Below are positions 34,720 through 45,359 of a DNA stretch of 64,000 nt, piece by piece. Made by a program: the position numbers and the translations under genes. This stretch comes from Periplaneta americana (taxonomy: Eukaryota; Arthropoda; Insecta; Blattodea; Blattidae): the NCBI RefSeq assembly GCF_040183065.1, contig NC_091120.1, forward strand, positions 72,952,708 to 73,016,707, written 5' to 3'. The first letter of the stretch is position 1. Every line of letters starts with the position of its first letter. The notes below the pieces were generated by a model. It was not told where the DNA came from, ran no database searches, and saw only the letters and a program-made list of their open reading frames with translations.

Positions 34720-35366
34720 TAAATAATTGATTAAATGGTGATCTTACTCGTGTTAATTGTGTAAGCATGTGCGGCTTACAGCTGTTTCTGTGCTTCTTCA
34801 CACCATCCTCAGAGCCTACTAGATCTCAGCGTCATCTCGAACTTCGCTGCCTGTTGTGTGAGTGCGTTCGATTGTTGAAAAGTGTTGAAATGTGGTGTCA
34901 AATAGTGTGTGTGTTCTGAAATTGATCTGTGTGTTTTAGTGTGTCTGTATATTTCATATTGTTCTAGTGTGTTGAGTTTTTGATTTTTGGATTGTATGTG
35001 TAGGATTTCCATGTCTGTATTTATGTTGTTGTATGTGTGGTTAGCATTAGTTATGTGTTCGGCATATGTAGCTATATTGTGTCCTCTGGTTATTGCTTTA
35101 ATGTGTTCTTTGTATCGAGTTTGGAATGATCTGCCTGTCTGTCCAATGTAGAAACTGTCGCAATTATTGCATGTGAGTTTGTATACGCCTGTGTGGTTGT
35201 ATTTATTTGTTTGTGTTGTTTGTGTGTTGAGATGACTTTGTATTGTGTTTTCTGTTCTGTATGCTATGTTGTATTTCTGTTTTCTGAATGAGGATGCGAT
35301 CTTGTGTGTGTTTTTGTTTTCGTATGTTAATGTGATGTAAGATCACCATTTAATCAATTATTTATA
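34720..35366 (-). mobile_element. Penelope-like element, GIY-YIG tail, copy 2
   Basis: Reverse translation from about 35335 shows a GIY-YIG nuclease: HTGVYKLTCNNCDSFYIGQT, GRSFQTRYKEHIKAI, then HNIATYAEHITNANHTY and the C-terminal EQYEIYRHTKTHRSISEHTH region, ending near 34812. In Penelope-like elements this nuclease nicks the target for priming. The reverse transcriptase is absent. The ends carry inverted repeats GTAAGATCACCATTTAATCA (about 35338 and, reversed, about 34727-34749). It lies in intron 3, antisense to the gene. Confidence 0.85.
34785..34812 (-). ncRNA. Hammerhead ribozyme-like core
   Basis: On the - strand CTGAGGA, a short stem GTG/CAC with an 8-base loop, then AGAAAC, immediately after the coding end of the Penelope-like element. 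Weaker than the other cores because stem II is short. Confidence 0.4.
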
Positions 35367-35507
35367 TTCAAGTGTTAAAAGTAGTGTACGAAAGATTCAA
35401 CATGAATTGAACTCTTAGAAATTTGCTGCTTTGCCTTTTTTGTACATGTCCAATATCTATGATATCTAAATAAAATTGTTTTATTAATTTTAGTAGGGTG
35501 CGAATTA

Positions 35508-35550
35508 ACGGGGGGATGGGGGGATGGGGGGATTCCCCCCCCCCCCCGTT
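35508..35550. other. G-run array next to a C run (G-quadruplex/hairpin candidate)
   Basis: GGGGGGATGGGGGGATGGGG and onward: three G6 runs separated by AT, then ATT and a run of about 14 C. The G strand could form a quadruplex (needing a fourth run) or pair with the C run. It sits in intron 3. Confidence 0.7.
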
Positions 35551-36113
35551 GGAAAAGCTAGGAGGGGTGATGTTTGGGGAGTGCGTATGCCAAGGTTCCA
35601 GTTTCCCTCACTTGGCGATCAACAGGAAGGAAATGACAAAGCTGATACAAGTAAAGACATCACAGCTGTAGCTCAGTTTACATTTTGAGACAGGCTCCTC
35701 CAGGGACTGGCTCTCAAGTCACAAAATACTATAGATACTCCAATTATTCTTATTTCCGGTCATGGATTCCTCGGAGAAAAATCTTCACCATATCATCATC
35801 TACATCCCCCCAAATTAAAAAAAAAAAAAATCATTCAGTTCCACCCGGTATATACCGGTATATATTTCTCAGACTGTGTACCTTCAAAAATCAAATCATC
35901 TTTAGGGCTATAAGCTGATAAATATTTAATATAATGTAAATTCAACATAACAGAATTGCACTTCACATGTGACCATTAAAAACAGTATGATGTCAATCAA
36001 GTGATAACAATGATGTATGCAACAGAAAGTCTTATGTAGGTACTGGAGAAAAATTCAAGCTACAATCAACGATTTTTTAGCCTCCAATAAATTCTTCCAC
36101 CTTCTGACAATTA

Positions 36114-36382
36114 AATTCTTTGATCAGCGGGAAAAGGCACATATTTAAGTAAAAAAAAGTCGATTTTTCTGTTGTACCTAATCACATAAGTCTAGTATTT
36201 TTTCTTATTTTTGAAATAATAAAATTTCTTGTATTTTAAATTGAAAGGGGTCTTACTTTAACCAACATACATGAATTTCATTATTATACTTATATTTAGT
36301 TAAGAATAAATTAAAAAGAAAGTCTCTCCTGAAAAAAATTTTTTTTTGACTTATGTGCCTTTTCCCACCGACCAAAGAATTT
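36114..36382. mobile_element. MITE in intron 3
   Basis: AATTCTTTGATCAGCGGGAA...AAGGCACAT at the left is inverted at the right (TATGTGCCTTTTCCCACCGA...), about 40 bp with few mismatches. Non-coding, about 265 bp. Confidence 0.75.
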
Positions 36383-36560
36383 TCCTTTTCACCTTTTTTC
36401 TCTTTCTTTTCTCTATGTTCTAAAGGTGAAAAAAATTCGACTTACAATCAAGATTTAGAAATTAATTGTAAATATGTGTAATTAAATTTCATGACATCAG
36501 ACTTTTCTGATGATGATAATTACATTTTACCTTTCTAAGTTCATCTATACATAGTTTCAC

Positions 36561-36741
36561 CACAGTCTAGTATATACAGTCACGAAGCTTGGGTTGTGAG
36601 GGTGCTAGAACAGTAGACTGTGCAGGTACTATTTTGCATTGTCTGTGATGAGGCGATATTAGCGATCCTAGTGGTTAGCAACTATCTGTGGATGCATATT
36701 TACTACGTATTGAGCTTCGTGACTGTATATACTAGACTGTG
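36561..36741. mobile_element. MITE, family A, copy 2
   Basis: The best-preserved member: CACAGTCTAG...CTAGACTGTG, inner TATATACAGTCACGAAGCT inverted at the far end, flanked by GTTTCAC (36554-36560 and 36742-36748). Confidence 0.9.
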
Positions 36742-36959
36742 GTTTCACCTTCAAGAAGTTGAAATTGGCTGTTAGCTTACATCTTTATTTTTCTCTTTCT
36801 CTTTCTCTCTACCACCTGAGCTGAAGATATTTATAAATGTACTTAATGTATGTTTACAATCACAGCTAAAAGTTTAATAGATATACTAAACAAGAAATTA
36901 AGAGTCACAAAGAAATTTGTGATAAATGATTTCAAAATATAACAAATTTATTGTCAACT

Positions 36960-37200
36960 GTTGTGGAGTAATGTCTGACCATGAAACGAGCGAGTTGGGC
37001 TCAAATGCTGGTTGGAATGAGTTGCCTGGTTGAGGTTTTTTCCGGGCTTTTCTCTCAACCCATTGAGAACAAATGCTGGGTAACTTTGGGTGTTGGACCC
37101 TGAACTCAATTCCCTGGCATTATCTCCTTCACCTCAGTCAGACACTACATAACCATAGCAGCTGATGAAGCATCCTGAAATAACCATTTAAAAAAATTAC
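36960..37200 (+). mobile_element. SINE related to family S1, old
   Basis: A decayed tRNA-like head (TGTGGAGTAATGTCTGACCA) is followed by the conserved core GGTTGAGGTTTTTTCCGGGC, TCTCTCAACCCA, GCTGGGTAACTTTGGGTGTT and GGACC, and an A-rich tail. It is sense to the host gene within intron 3. Confidence 0.8.
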
Positions 37201-37396
37201 TGAATTAATAAGAATATTATAAAAAATTGTGCCAAACATCTCTTGCCTCTGTTTTTTTTTTCTTTAGAAAACGTGCTTGAATGCAAATAATTATTCTCTA
37301 ACTGCATTATATTTGCTGGTAGATAATTTTTATTCAAATCAAAGAAATTGGTTCTAAGACTTAAATTAATTTTTAAAACTTTACAAATGTTCTTTT

Positions 37397-37602
37397 GGTA
37401 GATTTACAAAAATCGACATCATTCCTCCATTGCATTCTTAATTTATTGTATACAGAATAGTAGACACGTAAATTTTGAAAATGGGAACACAAATTTAAAT
37501 ACCAGATTTATAAAAATGAATATCTCATTCGCCATTGCATTCTTAACTTGTTATTTACAGAATAGTAGACAGGTGAATTTTGAAAATGGGAACACAAAAT
37601 AA
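37397..37602. repeat. Tandem duplication of about 104 bp
   Basis: Two units share CATTGCATTCTTAA, ACAGAATAGTAGAC and TTTTGAAAATGGGAACACAA. Intron 3, no coding sense. Confidence 0.85.
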
Positions 37603-37841
37603 CATTGGAAGCAGACATGTCTTTTAGGGCAGAGAGAGATTAGTGCCCAATAACATTTGTATGTAACGGACAAGTCTTTTTCATGGGAAGAAGGCAGGAT
37701 AGGTGATGAACATTGAATCGGTTTATATACTGAATTTCTCTTTACCTTGTATATTATATGGAGATCATCGTTAAAAATTACCTTTGGAAAACGTATTATG
37801 TGTCTTTCACGTGTTAAATTTTATGTTATCTTGTTAACATG

Positions 37842-37868
37842 TTTCGGCCTGCTATTGGCCATCATCAG
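37842..37868 (-). ncRNA. Hammerhead ribozyme-like core, left arm
   Basis: On the - strand CTGATGA, stem GGCC/GGCC with loop AATAGCA, then GAAAC. It is antisense to the host transcript. Confidence 0.5.
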
Positions 37869-38134
37869 AACTGGTCTTTGCTGGTCTTGGCGCCTTTGGT
37901 TTGTTTCCTGCAGGGGTGTGTTTGTGTAGCGTAATGTGGAGTAAAAGAATGTGTGTGTGTTCTGAAATTGAGTTGCGTGTTGAGAATACAAGCACACAAA
38001 AACATATCCAAATGAAATTCTCAACACACAACTCAATTTCAGAACACACACACTCTTTGACTCCACATTACGCTACACAAACACACCCCCACAGGAAACA
38101 AAACAAAAGGCGCCAAGACCAACAATGACCAGTT

Positions 38135-38162
38135 CTGATGATAGCCAATAGCAGGCCGAAAC
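38135..38162 (+). ncRNA. Hammerhead ribozyme-like core, right arm
   Basis: CTGATGA, then TAGCC AATAGCA GGCC, then GAAAC. It is on the same strand as the host gene, about 125 bases before exon 4. Stems I and III not confirmed, so activity is unknown. Confidence 0.5.
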
Positions 38163-38286
38163 ATGTTAACAAGGTAACATAAAATTTAACACGTGAAAGA
38201 CACATAAAGTGATATAGTGTTAAAAGTTGCAAAATCAAAATGTATAAAAATTACCCCTCAAACACAGACTTGTGGTTCTATTTCAG

Positions 38287-38502
38287 ACAATGGTAATGTT
38301 GTATGTTTCAGTGCTGAGCTGCTTCTTCTGGGTAGTGCTGTACAGCTACTACCGACAAGTTGAAGAAGAAAAAAATCCAACCACTGCGATTGTCAACTAC
38401 AACTATGGGCTCCCAAATGACCAAATGCAGATTACCTACCCAGAAGACGAGAAGGCTCTGTGCCCTTACAATCCCAGCAAGACTACTCCTGAGATCGCTT
38501 GA
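38287..38502 (+). CDS. Tetraspan protein, last coding exon
   Basis: Encodes residues 139-209 and the stop: TMVMLYVSVLSCFFWVVLYS (fourth membrane segment), YYRQVEEEKNP, then a cytosolic tail with NYNYGLP, TYPEDEKALCPYNPS and TTPEIA. The acceptor is GGTTCTATTTCAG|ACA (AG at 38285-38286). The FFWVVLYSYYRQ block followed by a charged, tyrosine-rich tail is typical of LAPTM/DUF4728-like tetraspans. LAPTM4 tails use PPxY motifs; none is present here. Total length 209 residues is close to LAPTM4 (about 230). Confidence 0.85.
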   Translation, partial: TMVMLYVSVLSCFFWVVLYSYYRQVEEEKNPTTAIVNYNYGLPNDQMQITYPEDEKALCPYNPSKTTPEIA

Positions 38503-39260
38503 GTCAGGACAATGTTGTAACTACAACATTCTGCTACCAGTTTACTTGCTTCAGTGTTGTAATACATTTATAAATATTTATCACATTTTGAAAGAAAAAA
38601 AAAAGCAAAAACATGCAAATCATGAGGAGACAGTAGTACTGAGGATTCAAGTTCCTCATCTGAATCTAGTTACTTCCTCGTGTGCTCATGCTGACTTAAC
38701 TGTTCATTAAGTTCAATTCATATGTGATGATAATTCTAACTGAATGGTACTCGTTTGCTGCATTAGTACTCTTAACTTCTTTTGACTGAGCAATCTCAGT
38801 TTCAAATAAGAAATTTTATTTTCATGCAAGACTCTTGGACTTCCCTCTTAAGAAATGTCCATCACCAAGTCTGCTCTCGAAAATTGCATTATTGACTGAC
38901 TGACGCCATTTTCATTTAATACATTTACATGATTTAAGAGAATAACATTATTTCTTAGGTGCTCCCGTAAGCTCAGAAAGCGTTAATGTAATCATTTGTG
39001 TAATTGATGTTGCCTTACTGAGCTGCCAGGACGTGAAGATTGCCTTTAGCCTGACTTTTCAGTCGCTTTATCTTATGGAAGCTATATTCTTCCACAATCT
39101 TGTGACGCACAAATTTGTCCTAGTAGAAGCACACTCCTTGATCAATATTTTTGGGATTGAAAACTGTTCAGTAAAGAGTTTATGCGATCTATTTTTTACG
39201 CAGTGTTTGTCCATGTGTTAGATCCTCAATCTTAATACTGTATGTAATTTTAGATAGATG
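38503..39260 (+). other. 3' UTR of the tetraspan gene (extent uncertain)
   Basis: It follows the stop at 38502. No canonical AATAAA was found; AATACA precedes an A-rich tract near 38590, and the homology with the window's left edge runs to about 39080, suggesting a transcript at least that long. Confidence 0.5.
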
Positions 39261-39269
39261 AAACTTGTT

Positions 39270-40415
39270 AAAATCGAGAAATTATAAACGTCCTGTGCCA
39301 TAATACTGGAGTAGACTAAAGTAATGAGCAGAAGGGAACTACATAATAAGTTGCTATAAAAAGTAGGTGTTTTACAAAAGGAAAAAGTTAACCAAGAAGA
39401 ATTTATGAGAGGATAGAGAATATGCTAATATGAAAGACAGAACAGAGTTTGTGTACTAAGTATGCTAAGAAAGACAGCAGTTATCTGTTCAGGGTTGAAA
39501 CAGGCTATGATTTGTTAACAACAACTATGCTAGATAATAACCCATAGGCCTATATAAGCAAAGGAACAGGTGCTGTGTTAGACAAAAATCATTTTGAAAA
39601 ATTCAAAAGTTTAATTAGCAACGGAATTTCTGGATGATAATTGGATTTATTGAAAAACATAATGCAGATTATTTATGAACATTCAGTCAGAGGTTGGAAG
39701 AAAGTTAATATTAAAACCTGAACTTCGATCCCGTTGCTTCTTAAAATTTACATAGGCTACTAATGTTAACATTAGAAATACCATACGTTTTCTGATGATT
39801 TGGAATCGTCATTATTTTCTTATTAATTAAGACAATGCCAAACAATCACAGTCGTACTCAATATACAACATACCAGTATACGAACGAAGTATTATTCTTC
39901 CTTTTCAAGGTATGGGTACCCGGTACCGGTACTTATTTTCCTCTAATCTTGATCCCTTCACAGCTTTCTTCCTCGAATCCTGATCTCTTCACACTTTTCT
40001 AAGTCTTCCTTCAATTATTCTTCATTGAAGTTTATATCGTAGAACAATGTGAGTTAAGTGTTCATTTCCACTATGGTCGCTTCATAACAAGGTGATACAC
40101 CACCAAGATTTCACTGTAAGTTTTGACTCTGATAAATACATATACTACCGAATGGATGACAATAGACTAAGGACTCTGAAATTCAGTCAGCAGAAGTGAA
40201 TATTTCTTCTTATTTCTCTCTTTTGTAAGCGTATTAATCTATTTTTATCAGGACATAATGAACTTACACCATCTTTAGAAATCTGCTTGGACTTTTTGAT
40301 ATTCTTTCTGGTGCCACACGATGTCCGTTGTTTTCATGCTGCCCACTCATATAGGTATATGTGGTGTTCGTTCCTTATATGGTCGCATATACTGATTCCA
40401 ATCATTTTACACATC
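39270..40415. other. Intergenic, nothing recognised
   Basis: AT-rich. A CCGGTA motif cluster (GGTACCCGGTACCGGTAC) lies near 39915. No gene. Confidence 0.4.
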
Positions 40416-40419
40416 AACC

Positions 40420-40570
40420 CAGAGTTGCCAGATAAAGGAAATGCAACCATCGTACAAACTTATGAAAAATGTCGTACTTCGGCATAAAATTATCGTACAC
40501 TAATCATCTTACTGTTTTTAAAGATAGTACGTACAGACATACTTTACATCACCCAAAAAAGTGGTTTATA

Positions 40571-40614
<44 letters not shown>

Positions 40615-41359
40615 TGTAATTTTTACCAATAAATTTTAGTTCCAGTTAGTAATAATACTAATTATTGTTCACATCCACAGTTACATTCAACATTAAAACA
40701 AAACAGCATCCATTTCTTCATCCAGTCAAGAATATTAATAATTATACAGTTCATATCCACAATGACATTTAGCAATCAAATCAACCATCATTTCTTCATC
40801 ACCACTGTCATCACCATAAAGCATGCATGATGACGCCTTGTCAGAAACAACATTATTGTATTGAAAGTCAGCAGAAACTGGATCTTTGGCGGCAGATGAT
40901 AATTACATAAAATTAATCCACCTGCAGCCGACTCAAATCCGACATTGCTCTTATGTGGGCACATTTAGAGTTTTTCATACTGCGAAACTATTTCAACTTC
41001 CATTGTTGAGCATATATGAAACCTATTACATTTCTGAACCCAGTATTGCTTTGACATAAGCGCGCAGTACATGAAACCTGAAGCTGAAGGTGACAAAATT
41101 ATGACTTGCATTGCAAACATAGTTACCTTATTGATTTTCAAAGCATGTGTCTTTCGAATAGTTATTGACGTACTGAATGAAGAAAAGTTGTCTGAAAAGT
41201 GAGAATTAACCTTTGATTTTATTTTAATTTTAGATTAACATTACAAGTTCCAAAACAATTTTATTCCTTCAGTAAAATAGTCGTACAAAATTGCATACGA
41301 CAGAGAGTCGGTCATACCTCGTACACTTAGTCAAATTAGTCATATGTATGGCAACCCTG
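40420..41359. mobile_element. Old hAT-like non-autonomous element
   Basis: The left end CAGAGTTGCCAGATA and the right end, inverted CAGGGTTGCCATACA, define a 940-bp unit. The 8-bp flanks CATCAACC and CATTATCC share five bases, as expected for an old duplication. It contains an (AT)n tract at 40575-40610. No transposase frame is left. Confidence 0.6.
40575..40610. repeat. (TA)n microsatellite
   Basis: About 17 TA units inside the hAT-like element. Confidence 0.95.
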
Positions 41360-43365
41360 CATTATCCTCATTATTGTAATTTCCATTAGTTGTTTTTTCT
41401 GGCATCGTCTCTGTTATGTAGGCTACATATACATCTAATTTTAAGTCTGATAATGCTTTCACAAATGCTGAAACATTTTATTCCTTATGCTGATACTTGT
41501 TTCTCCATAATGTGTCGCCAAATAACCAGATACCCCATTTGCTTTCATCACAGTAGTGTTTTTACAGTATTTCATATAAAGGTTACCGAATTCGATGAAG
41601 TTCCTAATGAAACTCCTAATACGAATAAGTATGATTTCAGACTTTCACGGTGCAAATAACCCAAAAACTCTTGAGATTAAAATTGCCATTATCGGTATAA
41701 TATTTCCAATTAAAGGTAAAATAAAAACTTGATTATATTTTTCACGATATAACCTACCGAAACCAGCAAAGAACATAAATGTACCAGGACAGGCTGTAGA
41801 GTTTCGGCCACATGAAAACAACAATACCAGTAACCATAAGTGATGTTATTAATTTTCTAACGATAATCATTAGTCGTAGTCAGTCAGTGATAAAAAAATC
41901 CTCCTGTCATTTAAGAAAATACAAAATGAAATAGATATTAAGTAAATGACAACGCCACTGCATTTCATGCTATTGATTTTGATCTTATGAGATGCATGCC
42001 CAATAAGAAGAAACTGTAAGAATTATGTTATTTGTAGAACAAGAGAATGCTGGCTTTAGAAATGAAAGACCAGCAGGTGCCAAAATATGTTGCTAGTCCA
42101 CCATAATAGTATTCTCCTTCTCTATGTCCATAATATTGAATGTCAGAAAGATCTTTGTGATGCATTGTCTAACAGAATAAGTAGCATAAAATGCTGTCAA
42201 GTATAAGAGTAAAAGAACGATGGAAAACTTTATTCATGAACACCGAAGCATTATGCATGCCTTCTCTGATTATTTTCAAAGTATTTCAATTTTAAATTGA
42301 ACAATGTTTCTAACAAATATAGTACTCAATTTGGCTAAAAGATCCTACAGTAGTTATTAATGTGTTATATCTAGTTTGGACAGCATTGAAGTCACCATGG
42401 TCTTAATTTAACTGCTTTTTGCTTATTTTTTTATCTTTTATGTAAAGTCAGCCAGTTCAAAATGATTGAAGTAGCTGTCTCAAATTTTCATACAGTTTTT
42501 TAATTTTAATTCTTAGATGCCATATAATATTAATTTTGACTGATTTAAAAATATTTTAATTACACAAATTTCTTAATATTCTTTGAACACTGATATAACT
42601 TTCCAATTGGTTTGTTTAAAATTGTTACTATTTTTTTTAATTTAACTAAAATAACATCATTTCTTAATTTCTTTTACTTTCAGAATGTTCTATTTGGAAA
42701 CATTTACAATTTATTTTAAAGAACAAAAATGATTTTAGCGACTGTGTACTGAAATAACTTAAGGAAGAATGATGTTCTATACGAATATGTCTATTGATTG
42801 CATGTGTATAATGTATATTTATTGTATGACCTTACATTAATAATAACATATTTAATTTTTTTTGTTACAACCAATAACCCAAGTACCTTATTTAACAATA
42901 TGTACCGTAATTTGTTCTCTCTTGGCCCACCCACCTGAACAAACATAAAAACCCCAGACTCTCTCAAAATACATTTGAATAGCTCGTTTGCCTCACAGAG
43001 TTCAAAATGAACATTGATGTCATGCACTTTTAGTATTTATTTAATTTAAAATTAACTTTCTCCCAATTTATATTCTCAGAATTTTCTTTCCTATTAATAT
43101 GTAGCTCCATAAAACTGAGATTACATAGTTTATCATCAGAACAAACCTGCATATGCAATAAGACTACCAATAAACTTGTACTTAAAAATTGTTCACCAAA
43201 AGCATTTTTAATGAAATACATTTTCACATTAAGCAACTACAAAATGATTACTTTACTACATCAAAGAGTTAGACAACTCTTGACAGTTCAAAGCTCTGTT
43301 GTTGCTAAATTTGATTTATCATCCATTGTTAAATGGGACATCCAAATCTTAAAACTAGCTCTATT
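41360..43365. other. Intergenic, nothing recognised
   Basis: Two kilobases of AT-rich DNA with no supported gene or transposon end. Confidence 0.4.
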
Positions 43366-43369
43366 GTAT

Positions 43370-43678
43370 CTATACTGTATCCGCTTAGAGAACATTCTGA
43401 TAGTTGCGTGCGGCGTTGTCAATATGTACCGGTTGAAGCTATGGAGCTGCTCGGCTCGCGCGGCGGGACAATCGAAAGTGTTTTGTTTACTATTACCACC
43501 ACCCACCGCCTGGACACCTGGCAACTGACCACGTTGTTCTGTTCCGAGAGACATGACAACGCCAAGCCATTACCATGGAGACGGGATAGGCCAGCTCAAA
43601 GTGTTTCATCTCTCTCGCTTCCTCTCTCCATTCCACACGAGAACTGTCAGAGTCGTTCTCTAAGCGGATATAGTATAG
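43370..43678. mobile_element. MITE with GC-rich interior
   Basis: CTATACTGTATCCGCTTAGA at the left is inverted at the right (CTATACTATATCCGCTTAGA). It is 309 bp. The interior is far more GC-rich than its surroundings, which produces overlapping open frames that are not genes. Confidence 0.85.
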
Positions 43679-43689
43679 TTAAAACGTTA

Positions 43690-44520
43690 TGCCTACCTGT
43701 ACAGAGTTGTGTGTCTGTAGTCTCATTACACAATTTCTGCAGTCAACAGAATGAATTGGAAGAGTAATGGTAAAATTGCATAATGTTAGTGATAATTCAT
43801 GAATTGAGCCATACTAGTACAAGTGCAAGAGGCTGTGAATTACAAGGTAACGGATTCAATCCAGGGATGTGGCATGCATGATTGAGAGGTGTTATTTGTT
43901 CTTAGAATAAATTGCAGTAACTGTATTAATAATTTTTATTTTACCGACTTATAGGGTAAGTTATTTGTCAGTGAGTTCTGTTCGATGATTTTTGGCTTTG
44001 AATATGTTCATCACTCAAATATTTTTAACATGTTTTGTACCAACTAACTTTCATGTCTTGCATCATTATTTTGTTTTCATATACCGGTACAGTATCACAA
44101 CTCCATTTCATAGCAAGTATAAGTACGAAAACGTACGTGATAATACGAAATGTAGCATATACAATTTACTTTATACATAATCATGTTAATACATATAAGA
44201 ATCTGGATTAACATGATGCCTTTGACTGTGTTTAAAAATAATTTTTGTTGTATAGAGATTAGGATTTTGAAATCCTGTAGTACGTTTTCAAGTTCATGTA
44301 ACAAAAGAGTAGTTACCCTCGCATATTCCTAATGAATTATAATGACTAGGATAAAAACTTCATGTTCTAACAACATGCCTAGTATCCATCTAAATATTCT
44401 TTAAAAAAATATGTATATATATTCTCTTAAAGATTATACTGATTAATATAACATGAGAAATAACATGGTGTTAGTGTTCATAATTCATTTTTTCGTCAAT
44501 TTTTTTTTTGTACAACATTT
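43690..44520. other. Intergenic, nothing recognised
   Basis: No gene or repeat end recognised. Confidence 0.35.
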
Positions 44521-44524
44521 ACTT

Positions 44525-44690
44525 GAAACAACTTTGTGACACTTGTTATCTTCTTCATGTTCTTCTCTGAGATTCTCAATCTTTTGTCATTTAACACGAA
44601 TTTGAAGACTGAAAAAATCCTCTCCACATCACATGATGTCATCGGACGCATTTTTGTAAAATGGGATGTTCTTTGTTGCTAACCCAACTT
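44525..44690 (-). pseudogene. CGGBP1-like hAT transposase, C-terminal scrap
   Basis: Reverse translation TKMRPMTSCDVERIFSVFKF followed by VLNDKRLRISEKNMKKI matches the closing block of the intact transposase at 2799-4283 ([17 protein letters not shown]). The rest of the element was not found. Confidence 0.7.
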
Positions 44691-45102
44691 AACTTGCTAT
44701 GTAGCACATGTGATAACATTTTTGAGCTCAGTAACCCCTTATTTCTAGACAAGACCTGTTAAATTTAGATTGTTAGTCAAAAGAGCGACAATTCTTTGTC
44801 AGATCGCATAATATGTTTGAATTTAACATTACATCTGTGTAATATAATCAATAATTTTACCACTGAAATAACTAGATGAACAACTGAACGAGAATTGGTA
44901 AATAAATAAGCAATCATTTAGGAAGCACACAGACAAAACACTTTGAAATACGGACTTGTATACCCTAATATATCAAAAATTCTCTTCAAACCCTGAAATG
45001 CATCTATATTCTCTATGAAATTTTATAGTGTAAAATTCGCATCCATAATAATGGCACTGTTTCAACCAAAATATCCTTTATGCCGGAAAACTGTTAATGA
45101 TT

Positions 45103-45357
45103 TAATGAATTAAATACTATTATAGTCACAATCATGCCATGGTATGAAAGAAAAATTTCACAACCTCGAGCAGGAATCGAACCTGCGACTTCCTGGTCTC
45201 CGGTCAGGCGCTCTACCACTGAGCTATCGAGTTCGTCTCACGCCAAAGGCTCCTGACCAGAGACCAGGAAGTCGCAGGTTCGATTCCCGCTCGAGGTGGT
45301 GAAATTTTTCTTTCATACCATGGCATGATTGTGACTATAATAGTATTTAATTCATTA
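45103..45357. repeat. Palindrome with two inverted tRNA-like arms
   Basis: Arms of about 105 bp are inverted copies about a short spacer (about 45215-45250). Each arm holds a tRNA-like body: GATAGCTCAGTGGTAGAGC (A box), CTGACC.GAGACCAGG, GCAGGTTCGATTCC (B box), CTCGAGG. The outer arms include CATGCCATGG and TAATGAATTAAATACTAT. Position 33 of the would-be anticodon loop is C rather than T, and the acceptor stem is imperfect, so it is more likely a SINE-like inverted pair than two tRNA genes. Confidence 0.8.
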
Positions 45358-45359
45358 AT

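Larger units (their letters stand above)
37796..38207. mobile_element. Penelope-like tail as a near-perfect palindrome, copy 3
   Basis: Arms of about 190 bp (37796-37987 and 38017-38207) are almost exact inverted copies with a 29-base spacer. Each arm contains the Penelope C-terminal peptide coding stretch (LNTQLNFRTHTLFDSTLRYT type) and a terminal unit with a hammerhead-like core. It ends 80 bases before coding exon 4, so the intron 3 transcript would contain a very long hairpin. Confidence 0.85.

Noticed and set aside
38268-38286. Upstream acceptor CACAG at 38267 for the last tetraspan exon
   Set aside because: It does not restore frame with either exon 3 donor and would bring a stop; the CAG at 38284-38286 fits with the 33946 donor.
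43333-43767. 144-residue open frame on + and its overlap partners
   Set aside because: They arise from the GC-rich interior of the MITE at 43370-43678 and run across its ends.
45160-45300. Functional tRNA gene pair
   Set aside because: A and B boxes are good, but the anticodon loop lacks T at position 33 and the acceptor stem is imperfect; the inverted flanks point to a mobile foldback.
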